From IMG/VR virus record IMGVR_UViG_3300042566_000212, positions 1 to 40,940 of that record: a stretch of DNA of 40,940 nucleotides; one strand, written 5' to 3'. A program made the position numbers and the translations under genes. Positions within the stretch are counted from its first letter, which is position 1. Each line of letters opens with the position of its first letter. Below the pieces are notes generated by a model. It was given only the letters and a program-made list of their open reading frames with translations. It had not been told where the DNA came from and did not search any database. Below are positions 29,910 to 36,384 of this stretch, one piece after another. Source of the stretch: a virus.

Positions 29910-29931
29910 TGTCGGTGGTATGTGCTAACTT
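29903..29931 (+). promoter_or_regulatory. Boxed promoter 6 (for 29952)
   Basis: Box ATGTCGGTGG at 29909, TAACTT at 29926; box overlaps the previous stop. Confidence 0.55.
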
Positions 29932-29951
29932 ATTCTTAGAAAGGAAATGAA

Positions 29952-30101
29952 ATGACTACATTCACAAACCAAACTCAAAAAGACCGCCGTGCTTACAGCG
30001 ACTATTGGGGAATTGAGATTGCTGATGTCTACTACTGCGACGACTGCGGTTATTGGACACACCTAGACGAAGACGAGTTGCCTATCTGTAAATGTCGGTA
30101 G
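29952..30101 (+). CDS. 49-residue zinc microprotein
   Basis: CDDCGYW and terminal CKCR form a zinc ribbon-like set. The gene reads through the next promoter box: AAATGTCGGTAG encodes its last residues K-C-R and the stop. AAAGGAAATG precedes the start. Confidence 0.6.
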   Translation: MTTFTNQTQKDRRAYSDYWGIEIADVYYCDDCGYWTHLDEDELPICKCR

Positions 30102-30114
30102 GCTACGCTAAAAT
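30086..30114 (+). promoter_or_regulatory. Boxed promoter 7 (for 30141)
   Basis: Box ATGTCGGTAG at 30092, within the end of the preceding gene; TAAAAT at 30109. Confidence 0.6.
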
Positions 30115-30140
30115 AAAACTAACAAAAGAAAGGACAACTA

Positions 30141-30347
30141 ATGTTCAGAGTAACAAACAATGGATACCTAGTGGAATGCTCCACTTGCGGTAACGAGGAG
30201 ATTGCTTCTAATCTCCGTATGGCTAAGTCTGCTTTCGACTTTCACGAATGTTCAGACAAGCCTAACAAGGTGTTTGACTACACTTTGGTTGAGGCTTCTG
30301 ACCCTGTAGAATTGGTCAAGCCTATGTTCTCAACTAGCCTCTACTAG
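30141..30347 (+). CDS. 68-residue hypothetical protein with CSTC motif
   Basis: Starts MFRVTNNGYLVECSTCGNEE; later HEC could complete a zinc site. AAAGGAC upstream. Function unknown. Confidence 0.65.
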   Translation: MFRVTNNGYLVECSTCGNEEIASNLRMAKSAFDFHECSDKPNKVFDYTLVEASDPVELVKPMFSTSLY

Positions 30348-30361
30348 TTTGAGAACCAGGG

Positions 30362-30463
30362 CGACACGCCCGAATGAGGCGCATCGATCGTGCGCCCCCT
30401 GTAGGAAACCTACAAAAAATTGCCTAAAAGTTTGTAACGAAACACCCCTAAAAAGGGTAATAA
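30362..30463 (+). repeat. Composite intergenic element 4
   Basis: CGACACGCC at 30362; hairpin GGCGCA-TCGATCG-TGCGCC at 30378-30396 followed by CCCC. The rest to 30463 is A-rich with CCCC words. Confidence 0.6.
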
Positions 30464-30486
30464 ATGTCAGACCCCCCTGTTACTGT
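30458..30486 (+). promoter_or_regulatory. Boxed promoter 8 (for 30516)
   Basis: Box ATGTCAGACC at 30464, TACTGT at 30481, leader AATAGTAGATAAAAAGAAAGG. Confidence 0.55.
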
Positions 30487-30515
30487 AATAGTAGATAAAA
30501 AGAAAGGAAGTCAAA

Positions 30516-30797
30516 ATGACTGAACTAAAAGTAACAAAGGAAAACTTCGACAAGATTCGTGAAGAAGGAATTGGTAACGGATTCAAAGTTATCAACCCTG
30601 CTGATGGTTACCGCAAGGATAACCGCCTATGGTTTGGAAACTGCTCACTATGCGGTGAGCGTGTAACTAACTCTTCACTAACAGGAAAGGGTTGGGAACA
30701 CGAACTAATCCTAGAAGAAAAACTAAACGAAAATGGGTTTAGGGTTTACTCTCACTCAAGGTTGGTAGACTACTGCCCTGCTCCATACGAAAGTTAG
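30516..30797 (+). CDS. 93-residue hypothetical protein with CSLC motif
   Basis: Starts MTELKVTKENFDKIREEG; CSLC near residue 45 and a Cys at residue 89. The helix-strand layout and WEHELILEEKLNENGF segment suggest a compact fold. AAAGGAAG upstream. No family known. Confidence 0.65.
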   Translation: MTELKVTKENFDKIREEGIGNGFKVINPADGYRKDNRLWFGNCSLCGERVTNSSLTGKGWEHELILEEKLNENGFRVYSHSRLVDYCPAPYES

Positions 30798-30801
30798 GAG
30801 T

Positions 30802-30942
30802 AGGCAAGTCGCCTTGACATACCGCAAAAAATGTGCGCCCCCCGACACGCCCGAGATGCAAATTTCGATCAAATTCACAGGAAAAATTAACCTAATGAAT
30901 TCTTTTGAGAAAATGGCAAAACACCCCCTAAAATGCCTATAA
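30802..30942 (+). repeat. Composite intergenic element 5
   Basis: Begins with hairpin AGGC-AAGTC-GCCT, then GTGCGCCCCCCGACACGCCCGA (core and arm fused); A-rich tail with CCCCC before the promoter. Confidence 0.55.
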
Positions 30943-30965
30943 ATGTCATACCCCTATGCTAATGT
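30937..30965 (+). promoter_or_regulatory. Boxed promoter 9 (for 30992)
   Basis: Box ATGTCATACC at 30943, TAATGT at 30960. Confidence 0.55.
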
Positions 30966-30991
30966 AGTAAGTAAGAAGAAAGGAAAACTAA

Positions 30992-31174
30992 ATGAACAGA
31001 TACCTAAACCCTAGCGAGTTTCTCACTATGTCGCTAACCGAGATTGAGCGTTATCTCGAAACTGCCCTACAACTAGCCGAGGCTAGCGATTGGGACATCA
31101 CGCCAGAGTTTGAGCGTGAATTGACTATGCTCACCAACCTAGCAAAAGCCAAAGGCTCAACTCGCCGTTGGTAA
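30992..31174 (+). CDS. 60-residue helical protein
   Basis: Two amphipathic helices (SLTEIERYLETALQLAEA and FERELTMLTNLAKAKG). AAAGGAAAACTA precedes the ATG. Unknown function; a helical hairpin may bind a partner protein. Confidence 0.65.
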   Translation: MNRYLNPSEFLTMSLTEIERYLETALQLAEASDWDITPEFERELTMLTNLAKAKGSTRRW

Positions 31175-31196
31175 TGTCGGTGGGTAGTTGTAAAAT
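31168..31196 (+). promoter_or_regulatory. Boxed promoter 10 (for 31278)
   Basis: Box ATGTCGGTGG at 31174 overlapping the stop of the previous gene, TAAAAT at 31191. The leader is unusually long, about 80 nt. Confidence 0.6.
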
Positions 31197-31211
31197 AAAA
31201 TAAATGGGAAT

Positions 31212-31253
31212 GAGCCTCAGCAAATAATCCGCAAGGTGAGCCTGAGCAAATAA
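31212..31253 (+). repeat. Direct repeat in a long 5' leader
   Basis: GAGCCTCAGCAAATAA (31212-31227) and GAGCCTGAGCAAATAA (31238-31253), differing at one base, 26 nt apart, between promoter and gene 31278. Possible binding site or remnant of duplication. Confidence 0.6.
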
Positions 31254-31277
31254 GTCCCCGATAGAAAGGAAAACTAA

Positions 31278-31445
31278 ATGTCAATGACAACCTATGATGT
31301 CGCTTGCGACAAATGCGAACGTGGATTCGCAATCGATGATGTGTTCAATGTTGAATACAATGACGGCACGATGAACGTGCTATGCGAAAATTGCGTTGGT
31401 GAAACAATCAAGGCATTCGATGATGTAGCGAGTGTATGGCAGTAA
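31278..31445 (+). CDS. 55-residue zinc ribbon-like protein
   Basis: CDKCERGF and CENC 30 residues apart form a four-cysteine site; acidic overall. AAAGGAAAACTA upstream. Stop shared with the next box (TAATGTC). Confidence 0.65.
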   Translation: MSMTTYDVACDKCERGFAIDDVFNVEYNDGTMNVLCENCVGETIKAFDDVASVWQ

Positions 31446-31467
31446 TGTCATACCCTTATGCTACAAT
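31439..31467 (+). promoter_or_regulatory. Boxed promoter 11 (for 31493)
   Basis: Box ATGTCATACC at 31445, TACAAT at 31462. Confidence 0.6.
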
Positions 31468-31492
31468 CTAACTAACTAAGAAAGGCAAACTA

Positions 31493-31663
31493 ATGAACGA
31501 AAAAATCAACTTGCTAAACCGCAACCTTGCTCGCCACAACATCATCATCGCCCTAATGAACCAAAAGTTAGAGTGTGATGAAACTGAGAAAGAGTGTGAT
31601 GTATGCGTTGGCTTAGACTACGCTATCGAATACGCTCAGGGACAACTAGAACCCGAAAACTAA
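31493..31663 (+). CDS. 56-residue helical protein with three cysteines
   Basis: Helix (NLLNRNLARHNIIIALMN), then CDETEKECDVC and a second helix. Could bind one metal. Ribosome site AAAGGC. The stop abuts the next box. Confidence 0.6.
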   Translation: MNEKINLLNRNLARHNIIIALMNQKLECDETEKECDVCVGLDYAIEYAQGQLEPEN

Positions 31664-31686
31664 ATGTCATAGGGTTGCTGTAAAAT
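31658..31686 (+). promoter_or_regulatory. Boxed promoter 12 (for 31711)
   Basis: Box ATGTCATAGG at 31664, TAAAAT at 31681. Confidence 0.6.
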
Positions 31687-31710
31687 AAAATCAAATGAAA
31701 GGAAAACTAA

Positions 31711-31902
31711 ATGACTAAGTATGAATTGGAATTGCGATTCAAAGAGTTGGCTCTTGACGCTTACAACAAAAACAACGCTGAACCTGTTTCGGCAACTAGC
31801 GTTGGATTCACCGCTTACCTTGAAGCAATTATTTTTGGAATGATTCCAAGAGAAGAGTTTGAATCTTGGATTGAATACTACGAGAGAAAGTTGGCTGAGT
31901 AA
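31711..31902 (+). CDS. 63-residue helical protein
   Basis: Helices ELELRFKELALDAYNKNN and FESWIEYYERKLAE flank a short hydrophobic segment. AAAGGAAAACTAA upstream. It resembles in length and style the product at 32652 (both short, helical). Unknown function. Confidence 0.65.
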   Translation: MTKYELELRFKELALDAYNKNNAEPVSATSVGFTAYLEAIIFGMIPREEFESWIEYYERKLAE

Positions 31903-32022
31903 ATGATGTTCTATAACGGCTTCAATTTGCTAATCGACATTGTGTTAGTTTATTTTGCGTATCGCTTAGGCAAGACTTGGGGATACCGCCAGGGTGAAGC
32001 AGACAACGCTCCGCCATTCTAA
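31903..32022 (+). CDS. 39-residue membrane protein ending PPF
   Basis: Hydrophobic segment FNLLIDIVLVYFAYRLG, then a polar tail ending APPF. The ATGATG start follows the preceding stop directly, so coupling is likely. The 47-residue membrane protein at 33055 has the same QPPF end, which may mark shared ancestry or a partner-binding tail. Confidence 0.55.
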   Translation: MMFYNGFNLLIDIVLVYFAYRLGKTWGYRQGEADNAPPF

Positions 32023-32064
32023 AATCGATCGCCCCACAACCCTTATAAATAAAGGGATGTCGGA

Positions 32065-32147
32065 GGCGTGTGCGCCCCCCTGTGGATAACTCTGTGGATA
32101 ACTAGATCAGATTCGTTATAATTCCGTTATCTAATTTGGGCGTGTCG
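32065..32147 (+). repeat. Composite intergenic element 6 with DnaA boxes
   Basis: GGCGTGTGCGCCCCCC, two DnaA boxes, CGTTATAATTCCGTTAT and GGCGTGTCG at 32139; boxed promoter follows. Confidence 0.65.
32081..32101 (+). promoter_or_regulatory. Two tandem perfect DnaA boxes
   Basis: TGTGGATAA at 32081-32089 and 32093-32101, the complement of consensus TTATCCACA, same orientation, 12-nt period. Suggests host DnaA binding for replication or promoter control. Confidence 0.65.
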
Positions 32148-32150
32148 TGC

Positions 32151-32179
32151 CTATAAATGTCGGTGGTGTGTGTAATAAT
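32151..32179 (+). promoter_or_regulatory. Boxed promoter 13 (for 32206)
   Basis: Box ATGTCGGTGG at 32157; -10 TAATAA at 32173 or AATAAT at 32174. Confidence 0.5.
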
Positions 32180-32205
32180 GAGAGAGTAGAAAGAAAGGCT
32201 AACTA

Positions 32206-32385
32206 ATGAGAAAACCAAGAATGACTAAGAGCGAAAAGGCTTTTGTAGAGCGTGTTTCGTCTATCGTATTCGCTACCCCTGAAATTCGCAACGGACAGCG
32301 ATACCTTGACCGCAAGACTTTTGCCTTGCTCTCACCTGAAACACGAGACCGCTACCTGACCCTGCTAGTGTCTAAGACCCGATAA
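32206..32385 (+). CDS. 59-residue basic protein
   Basis: Starts MRKPRMTKSEKAFVERV; Arg-rich, helical. AAAGGC upstream. Could bind nucleic acid, but no motif proves it. Stop abuts the next box. Confidence 0.65.
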   Translation: MRKPRMTKSEKAFVERVSSIVFATPEIRNGQRYLDRKTFALLSPETRDRYLTLLVSKTR

Positions 32386-32408
32386 ATGTCGGTGGCATAG
32401 GCTAAACT
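32380..32408 (+). promoter_or_regulatory. Boxed promoter 14 (for 32434)
   Basis: Box ATGTCGGTGG at 32386, TAAACT at 32403. Confidence 0.6.
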
Positions 32409-32433
32409 AAAAACAACTAAGAAAGGAAAACTA

Positions 32434-32598
32434 ATGAAACTAATGTGTGTATTTTGCGAGAGCGTGTTCGACGGCAACATTCAGGTTTGCCCTGAGTGTA
32501 ATGACTACAAGGGACTAATGACCCTCGGCAGTGCTATCACTTACCTAGAATTAGACCCTATCGAATGGGCAGACTATCTAGGCGACGGCTACCGCTAA
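32434..32598 (+). CDS. 54-residue zinc ribbon protein
   Basis: CVFCESVF and CPECNDYKG make a clear four-cysteine zinc ribbon in the first half; the second half is acidic helical. AAAGGAAAACTA upstream. Confidence 0.7.
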   Translation: MKLMCVFCESVFDGNIQVCPECNDYKGLMTLGSAITYLELDPIEWADYLGDGYR

Positions 32599-32622
32599 AA
32601 TGTCGGTGGCTACTGATACAAT
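32594..32622 (+). promoter_or_regulatory. Boxed promoter 15 (for 32652)
   Basis: Box ATGTCGGTGG at 32600, TACAAT at 32617. Confidence 0.6.
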
Positions 32623-32651
32623 CTAAATAACTAAGAATAGGAAATAAAAAA

Positions 32652-32861
32652 ATGGAAAACATCGAATACCGCTCCCCTTACTTTAACAACACCGACGCTC
32701 TTCGCAAGGCGTATCAGTTGCTATACCCTAACTATGACTACGATATGATTTCAGTGCTAATCGTAGGTGCTCTGTCTGTCTATGTGCCAGCAGAAAAGTT
32801 TGATGACCTTGTTGCTAGAACAATGTCTGAGGCTACTGCTAAACTTGTAAGCAACAACTAA
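32652..32861 (+). CDS. 69-residue helical hypothetical protein
   Basis: Starts MENIEYRSPYFNNTDAL; three helices suggested (DALRKAYQLLYPNYD, MISVLIVGALSVYV, LVARTMSEATAKLV). Weak ribosome site GGAAATAA. Unknown function. Confidence 0.65.
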   Translation: MENIEYRSPYFNNTDALRKAYQLLYPNYDYDMISVLIVGALSVYVPAEKFDDLVARTMSEATAKLVSNN

Positions 32862-32878
32862 GAAAGGTAAAAACTAAA

Positions 32879-33055
32879 ATGATGACTAGAAAAGACTACA
32901 TCGAAACCGCAAGCATTCTAAATTCAGTTGCTGATGAAATTGACTTCATCACTCTCGCAAACATCGCTGAGAAATTTGCTGAGATGTTTGGCAACGACAA
33001 CCCACGCTTTGACCACGCTAAATTTATTGACGCTGTAATGAAAGAGAGCAACTAG
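32879..33055 (+). CDS. 58-residue helical protein of a common phage small-gene type
   Basis: RKDYIETASILNSVADEID, EKFAEMFGNDNPRFDHAKF. Proteins of this style (RxDYxxxA...NPRFD...F) are common in phages, function unknown. It has no promoter of its own and follows 32861 with AAAGG: second gene of a transcript. Confidence 0.65.
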   Translation: MMTRKDYIETASILNSVADEIDFITLANIAEKFAEMFGNDNPRFDHAKFIDAVMKESN

Positions 33056-33198
33056 TGAACGAACTATTTTTTATTTTCGCAATCTTCGCTTTTGCTAGTT
33101 TGGTAATGGTGCTAAGTCTAACCGCAACCGTTGTTGTGTTGCTAAAAAACATTCGTGAACTAGAAGAAGAAAATCAAGGCTTACAGCCACCATTCTAA
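33055..33198 (+). CDS. 47-residue membrane protein ending PPF
   Basis: GTG start overlapping the previous stop. One long membrane helix (FFIFAIFAFASLVMVLSLTA and on) followed by a charged coil (IRELEEENQG) and QPPF. Topology and end resemble the 39-residue protein at 31903; a phage spanin- or exclusion-like role is possible but unproven. Confidence 0.6.
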   Translation: MNELFFIFAIFAFASLVMVLSLTATVVVLLKNIRELEEENQGLQPPF

Positions 33199-33199
33199 G

Positions 33200-33316
33200 C
33201 GACACGCCAGCCCGATCGACTTGACAAAGTCGTGAGGGTGTGCGCCCCCCCTGATCCAATTCGTTTACGATTGAATTAAGATTTTCCCCGAATTTTTCCC
33301 AAAATTTTTCTTTACA
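33200..33316 (+). repeat. Composite intergenic element 7
   Basis: CGACACGCC at 33200, TTGACAAAGTCG, GGGTGTGCGCCCCCCC, GTTTACGA, then TTTTCCCCGAATTTTTCCC before the promoter. Confidence 0.6.
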
Positions 33317-33339
33317 ATGTCGGTGGGTCTATGTATAAT
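33311..33339 (+). promoter_or_regulatory. Boxed promoter 16, leaderless gene 33346
   Basis: Box ATGTCGGTGG at 33317, TATAAT at 33334, 6 nt to ATG. Confidence 0.65.
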
Positions 33340-33345
33340 TGTCCT

Positions 33346-33540
33346 ATGAATGAAAAAGCACAGGCACTAATCGACGCAATTCTCGCTACCAAGAACGAAT
33401 TGGAAGCAGAGCACTTTAACGGCTCTACCGAAGACGAAAACCCAGACCCTCGCCTAATTGAGATGATGAACAACCTACTCATTTTGGAAGTGTTCTATTT
33501 CCAAGACTACAAGACATTGGTGAATACGCATTTCGCATAA
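33346..33540 (+). CDS. 64-residue acidic helical protein
   Basis: From MNEKAQALIDAILATKNELE; helical with an acidic middle (GSTEDENPDPR). Start at 33346 is 6 nt past the -10, so leaderless. An upstream ATG (33331) lies inside the promoter and is rejected. Confidence 0.65.
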   Translation: MNEKAQALIDAILATKNELEAEHFNGSTEDENPDPRLIEMMNNLLILEVFYFQDYKTLVNTHFA

Positions 33541-33562
33541 TGTCAGTAGTCCCTGCTACAAT
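33534..33562 (+). promoter_or_regulatory. Boxed promoter 17 (for 33588)
   Basis: Box ATGTCAGTAG at 33540 overlapping the stop, TACAAT at 33557. Confidence 0.6.
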
Positions 33563-33587
33563 CGCAACATCAACGAAAGGAAAACCA

Positions 33588-33827
33588 ATGACCTACCTAT
33601 CTTTTGGCACTCTTGAAGAGATTGCTGGCTTCGACTACGAGGCTTTAGCCAAGGCTCTCTTTGCTGTTGCTCACGACACTCAGATTCAGGCTGTTGCCGA
33701 AGCAATTGAGGCTGCGTCTGAAGATTCATCCGAGGAGGATGGCGACTGGATGGATGGCGATGCCCTCGCCTCTGCTGGTTGGGGAACTGACGAGGACTAT
33801 GGTGGCTACGGTGGTGAGGACTGGTAG
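33588..33827 (+). CDS. 79-residue acidic protein with Gly/Tyr/Asp tail
   Basis: Helical Ala-rich first half; second half very acidic (EDSSEEDGDW) and ending in Gly-Tyr-Asp repeats (DEDYGGYGGEDW). Strong negative charge suggests a DNA mimic or protein binder, but this is only suggestive. AAAGGAAAACCA precedes the start. Confidence 0.6.
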   Translation: MTYLSFGTLEEIAGFDYEALAKALFAVAHDTQIQAVAEAIEAASEDSSEEDGDWMDGDALASAGWGTDEDYGGYGGEDW

Positions 33828-33885
33828 GCGGTGCGCCCCCCCCAGGATCGATCTCAATTACGACACACCGAAACAAATCCCCAAA
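33828..33885 (+). repeat. Composite intergenic element 8
   Basis: GGTGCGCCCCCCCC, GATCGATC, ATTACGACAC and AAATCCCCAAA before the promoter. Confidence 0.6.
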
Positions 33886-33908
33886 ATGTCGTAGGTATGG
33901 TGTAAAAT
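33880..33908 (+). promoter_or_regulatory. Boxed promoter 18, leaderless gene 33915
   Basis: Box ATGTCGTAGG at 33886, TAAAAT at 33903, 6 nt to ATG. Confidence 0.6.
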
Positions 33909-33914
33909 AAGACT

Positions 33915-34085
33915 ATGAAGAAAAGAAAGAAGCCACTAAACAAAGTGAATGAAGCCGTTCGCAAGGCACACTCAGCAGAACTATTCCGTTCGCTGATGTT
34001 GTCGCCACACCTAGTAGAAACACCTGCTACTCGCAAGGGTAGCCGTCAGTCTAACAAGCGTAAGGCAATTGCCGAACACCTATAA
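33915..34085 (+). CDS. 56-residue very basic protein
   Basis: Lys/Arg-rich ends (KKRKKPLNK, RKGSRQSNKRKAIAE) around a short helical middle. Likely nucleic acid binding by charge. Leaderless start. Confidence 0.6.
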   Translation: MKKRKKPLNKVNEAVRKAHSAELFRSLMLSPHLVETPATRKGSRQSNKRKAIAEHL

Positions 34086-34107
34086 TGTCGGTGGCACACC
34101 CTATAAT
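34079..34107 (+). promoter_or_regulatory. Boxed promoter 19 (for 34132)
   Basis: Box ATGTCGGTGG at 34085 overlapping the stop, TATAAT at 34102. Drives three overlapping genes. Confidence 0.65.
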
Positions 34108-34131
34108 GTAAGTATCTAAGAAAGGATAACT

Positions 34132-34317
34132 ATGGACAAGCGTGAGCAAGAATTCTGGAAATACTACGACCCTATTCAGGAGTTGGCAGACAAGCACGAC
34201 ACAAGCATTTACACAATTGTAAATTTCCGTCAAATCTTCGACTACGCCTATGCGTGTGGCAAGGCAGACGGAGCAGCAGAGATGTTGGCAGCATACAAGG
34301 GAGAAACTAATGACTAA
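34132..34317 (+). CDS. 61-residue hypothetical protein
   Basis: Starts MDKREQEFWKYYDPIQEL; helical, ending KADGAAEMLAAYKGE. First of three overlapping genes. No family known. Confidence 0.65.
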   Translation: MDKREQEFWKYYDPIQELADKHDTSIYTIVNFRQIFDYAYACGKADGAAEMLAAYKGETND

Positions 34318-34699
34318 CTTTGATAATGTAGAAGTAGCAATTCACTACGCTAAGGGAATTGCTTGGGACACCTGCCACAAAATCTATCTCTTGATGGATG
34401 ATGAGCAAGTAGCAAAAATGCGTGAGTATGGTTATGGCGATGAACCTGACCCCGACAGCCTAATTACCCGAGAGCAGATGACAGCAGATGAAATGCTAGA
34501 AACTGTAAAGAAGTGGTTTGACCAGTCTTGCGGTTTGCGTTTTGTTCAGTCTGTCGAAACTAATCACGAAGACCCGAATGAAGGCTTTATTTCTCTCATT
34601 GGTCAGTTTGAGTATGACGAGTGTGATGACTGTGGCGAAGTTGGATGTCAGGGAGTTTGTAATGACTACGAAGATGAAGAAGACGAGGAAGACAACTAA
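34310..34699 (+). CDS. 129-residue acidic protein with cysteine pair near the end
   Basis: From MTNFDNVEVAIHYAKG. The C-terminal part has CDDCGEVGCQGVC, then an Asp/Glu tail. ATG at 34310 overlaps the previous gene by 8 nt. A zinc site next to an acidic tail; function unknown. Confidence 0.65.
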   Translation: MTNFDNVEVAIHYAKGIAWDTCHKIYLLMDDEQVAKMREYGYGDEPDPDSLITREQMTADEMLETVKKWFDQSCGLRFVQSVETNHEDPNEGFISLIGQFEYDECDDCGEVGCQGVCNDYEDEEDEEDN

Positions 34700-35028
34700 T
34701 GGGAATGTTTAACGCAATGGCAATGACTGAAACTGAAACAACTCTTGAGCAGCAAATCTCTTGGCACCTATCGGGTAATCACTATCCACCAATTCCACAG
34801 GTGATGGTGCCAGTTTGTATTCAGGCAATTGACGCACTAAAAGATGGCGATGCTAATCGTGAGATTCCAATGCCGTTCGATGGCGTAGACAGAAATGGTG
34901 AGCCGTTTCAAATTACTTGGCGTGGACAAACAACCGCACCTGCTTGGGCAATTGCTGAACACGCACACCTTGACGCTTGGCTAATGATTAGCGACGGCGA
35001 CCTTTATTGGGATGAAGAAGACGAGTAG
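34699..35028 (+). CDS. 109-residue hypothetical protein
   Basis: Starts MGMFNAMAMTETETTLEQQI. It contains a beta segment (FDGVDRNGEPFQITWRGQ) and ends DLYWDEEDE. Start overlaps the preceding stop by one base. Unknown. Confidence 0.65.
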   Translation: MGMFNAMAMTETETTLEQQISWHLSGNHYPPIPQVMVPVCIQAIDALKDGDANREIPMPFDGVDRNGEPFQITWRGQTTAPAWAIAEHAHLDAWLMISDGDLYWDEEDE

Positions 35029-35104
35029 TTAGGCTACCCCTTCGGGGGCGCACCCCCCTGCCGAGATCAGTTTACGACACGATTAAGAATTTCCCCAGAT
35101 TACG
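35029..35104 (+). repeat. Composite intergenic element 9
   Basis: CCCC-UUCG-GGGG hairpin with GGGGGCGCACCCCCC, then TTTACGACACG and ATTTCCCC. Confidence 0.6.
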
Positions 35105-35133
35105 TTGACAATGTCTGACCCCAATGCTAAAAT
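35105..35133 (+). promoter_or_regulatory. Boxed promoter 20 (for 35159)
   Basis: TTGACA, box ATGTCTGACC at 35111, TAAAAT at 35128. Confidence 0.6.
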
Positions 35134-35158
35134 AGACAAGTAAAGAAAGGCAACCCCA

Positions 35159-35875
35159 ATGCTCATTCGCTCAAAAGACCGTAAGGTCGCTAATCAAGTA
35201 AACAAGTCTGGCACTCAGGCTGCTATGGCTAATACCTTTGGACTGCCTAGCGGTAAGGCTTACTCTTGCCCTGGAGCAACATCGGTATGTGAAACTATCT
35301 GCTACGCTGGCAAACTTGAAAAGGTATTCAAGGGTGTTCGTGAAAACCTAATCAAGAATTGGGAGCAAGTAAAAGACGCTGACTATCTCACTATGTATAA
35401 TCTTATTGACGAGATGATTAGTGAGTTTGTCGCTGAATGTGACAAGCGTAACGCTGAAAAGTTATTCCGCATTCACTGGGACGGTGACTTCTTCAATGTT
35501 GACTACACTAACGCTTGGGCAGATGTTATTCGCAAATACCCTACCGTTCAATTTTGGGCATACACCCGAAGCGATTTTGCTATTCCGCTACTAATCAACA
35601 TCGAAAACCTATCGCTGTATTTCTCAACCGATGAAGCGAACAAGGACTTAGGCTTTGAGTTGAAGCAACAGTATGATGTCAAGTTAGCGTATCTTGCTAA
35701 GGACTTTGCTACTGGTAAGGCAGACTTCAAAACTATTCAAGATAAGTCTGCTATCCCTTGCCCTGAAAACAATCGCAAGTTGCCACTAATCTCAACTAAC
35801 GGCTCTGCTTGTGTTGCTTGCTCGCAGTGTGTTTTTGCTCGCAACGACATTTTATTTAGTGCTAGTAAAAAATAG
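35159..35875 (+). CDS. GP88-like protein
   Basis: 238 residues. FGLPSGKAYSCPGATSVCET, then CYAGKLEKVFKGVRENLIKN and IHWDGDFFNVDYTNAWADV, with CVACSQCVF near the end, match the layout of the actinophage gene product 88 family (cysteine cluster after a LP-x-G-x-x-CPGA motif). The family's function is not established; the cysteines suggest metal or cluster binding. AAAGGCA precedes the ATG. Confidence 0.7.
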   Translation: MLIRSKDRKVANQVNKSGTQAAMANTFGLPSGKAYSCPGATSVCETICYAGKLEKVFKGVRENLIKNWEQVKDADYLTMYNLIDEMISEFVAECDKRNAEKLFRIHWDGDFFNVDYTNAWADVIRKYPTVQFWAYTRSDFAIPLLINIENLSLYFSTDEANKDLGFELKQQYDVKLAYLAKDFATGKADFKTIQDKSAIPCPENNRKLPLISTNGSACVACSQCVFARNDILFSASKK

Positions 35876-35897
35876 GAGAGTATGGGATAATTGATAG

Positions 35898-35960
35898 ATG
35901 GATACATTCATTGGAATAATACTGACCGCAATTCTAATCTGGTTTATCATTAGGCAATAA
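35898..35960 (+). CDS. 20-residue membrane peptide
   Basis: Frame MDTFIGIILTAILIWFIIRQ, one membrane helix with a short basic end. A GATAAT lies 6 nt before the ATG, so leaderless initiation is possible. Too short for certainty. Confidence 0.4.
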   Translation: MDTFIGIILTAILIWFIIRQ

Positions 35961-36058
35961 GCCACCTCGCTACCCTTCGAAAGGAGGGTGGCAGGGCGCA
36001 CGATCTGGATGCGCCCCCTTTTACGACACGAAAAGATTTTTCCCCGAAATGCTTGATA
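35961..36058 (+). repeat. Composite intergenic element 10
   Basis: Stem GCCACC/GGTGGC around CCTT-CGA-AAGG, then GGGCGCA/TGCGCCC hairpin, TTTACGACACG and TTTTTCCCCGAAAT. Confidence 0.65.
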
Positions 36059-36081
36059 ATGTCAGTGGTGTCCTGTAAAAT
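36053..36081 (+). promoter_or_regulatory. Boxed promoter 21 (for 36108)
   Basis: Box ATGTCAGTGG at 36059, TAAAAT at 36076. Confidence 0.65.
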
Positions 36082-36107
36082 AGACACATAACAAAGAAAG
36101 GAAACTA

Positions 36108-36335
36108 ATGGCAATTTTTATCGCAAACGAGAATGGCGATTGGTGGCGTTTTGAGACCAAGCGTTCTCTATTTGTTCTAGACACTGACGACCTACCCGAA
36201 GAGATTGCTAAGGAATGGGGATACCTAGACGAAGAGGGCAACCCTAGCGACGAAGGCGATTGGGCAGACGAAAGCCTTATCTGGGAGTATGGCAGAGAAG
36301 TCCCACAAGACATTCTTCTAGACTACAAGCCATAA
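36108..36335 (+). CDS. 75-residue acidic hypothetical protein
   Basis: Starts MAIFIANENGDWWRFETK, a beta opening, then acidic (DTDDLPEEIAKEWG, GNPSDEGDWADE). AAAGGAAACTA upstream. Unknown. Confidence 0.65.
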   Translation: MAIFIANENGDWWRFETKRSLFVLDTDDLPEEIAKEWGYLDEEGNPSDEGDWADESLIWEYGREVPQDILLDYKP

Positions 36336-36357
36336 TGTCGGTGGCTACCCCTATAAT
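36329..36357 (+). promoter_or_regulatory. Boxed promoter 22 (for 36385)
   Basis: Box ATGTCGGTGG at 36335 overlapping the stop, TATAAT at 36352. Confidence 0.65.
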
Positions 36358-36384
36358 AGATTTATCAAACAAAGAAAGAAGAAA

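Noticed and set aside
33556-33876. Minus-strand frame rich in Arg, His, Gln and Pro
   Set aside because: Mirror of an acidic Gly-rich gene; composition is an artefact.
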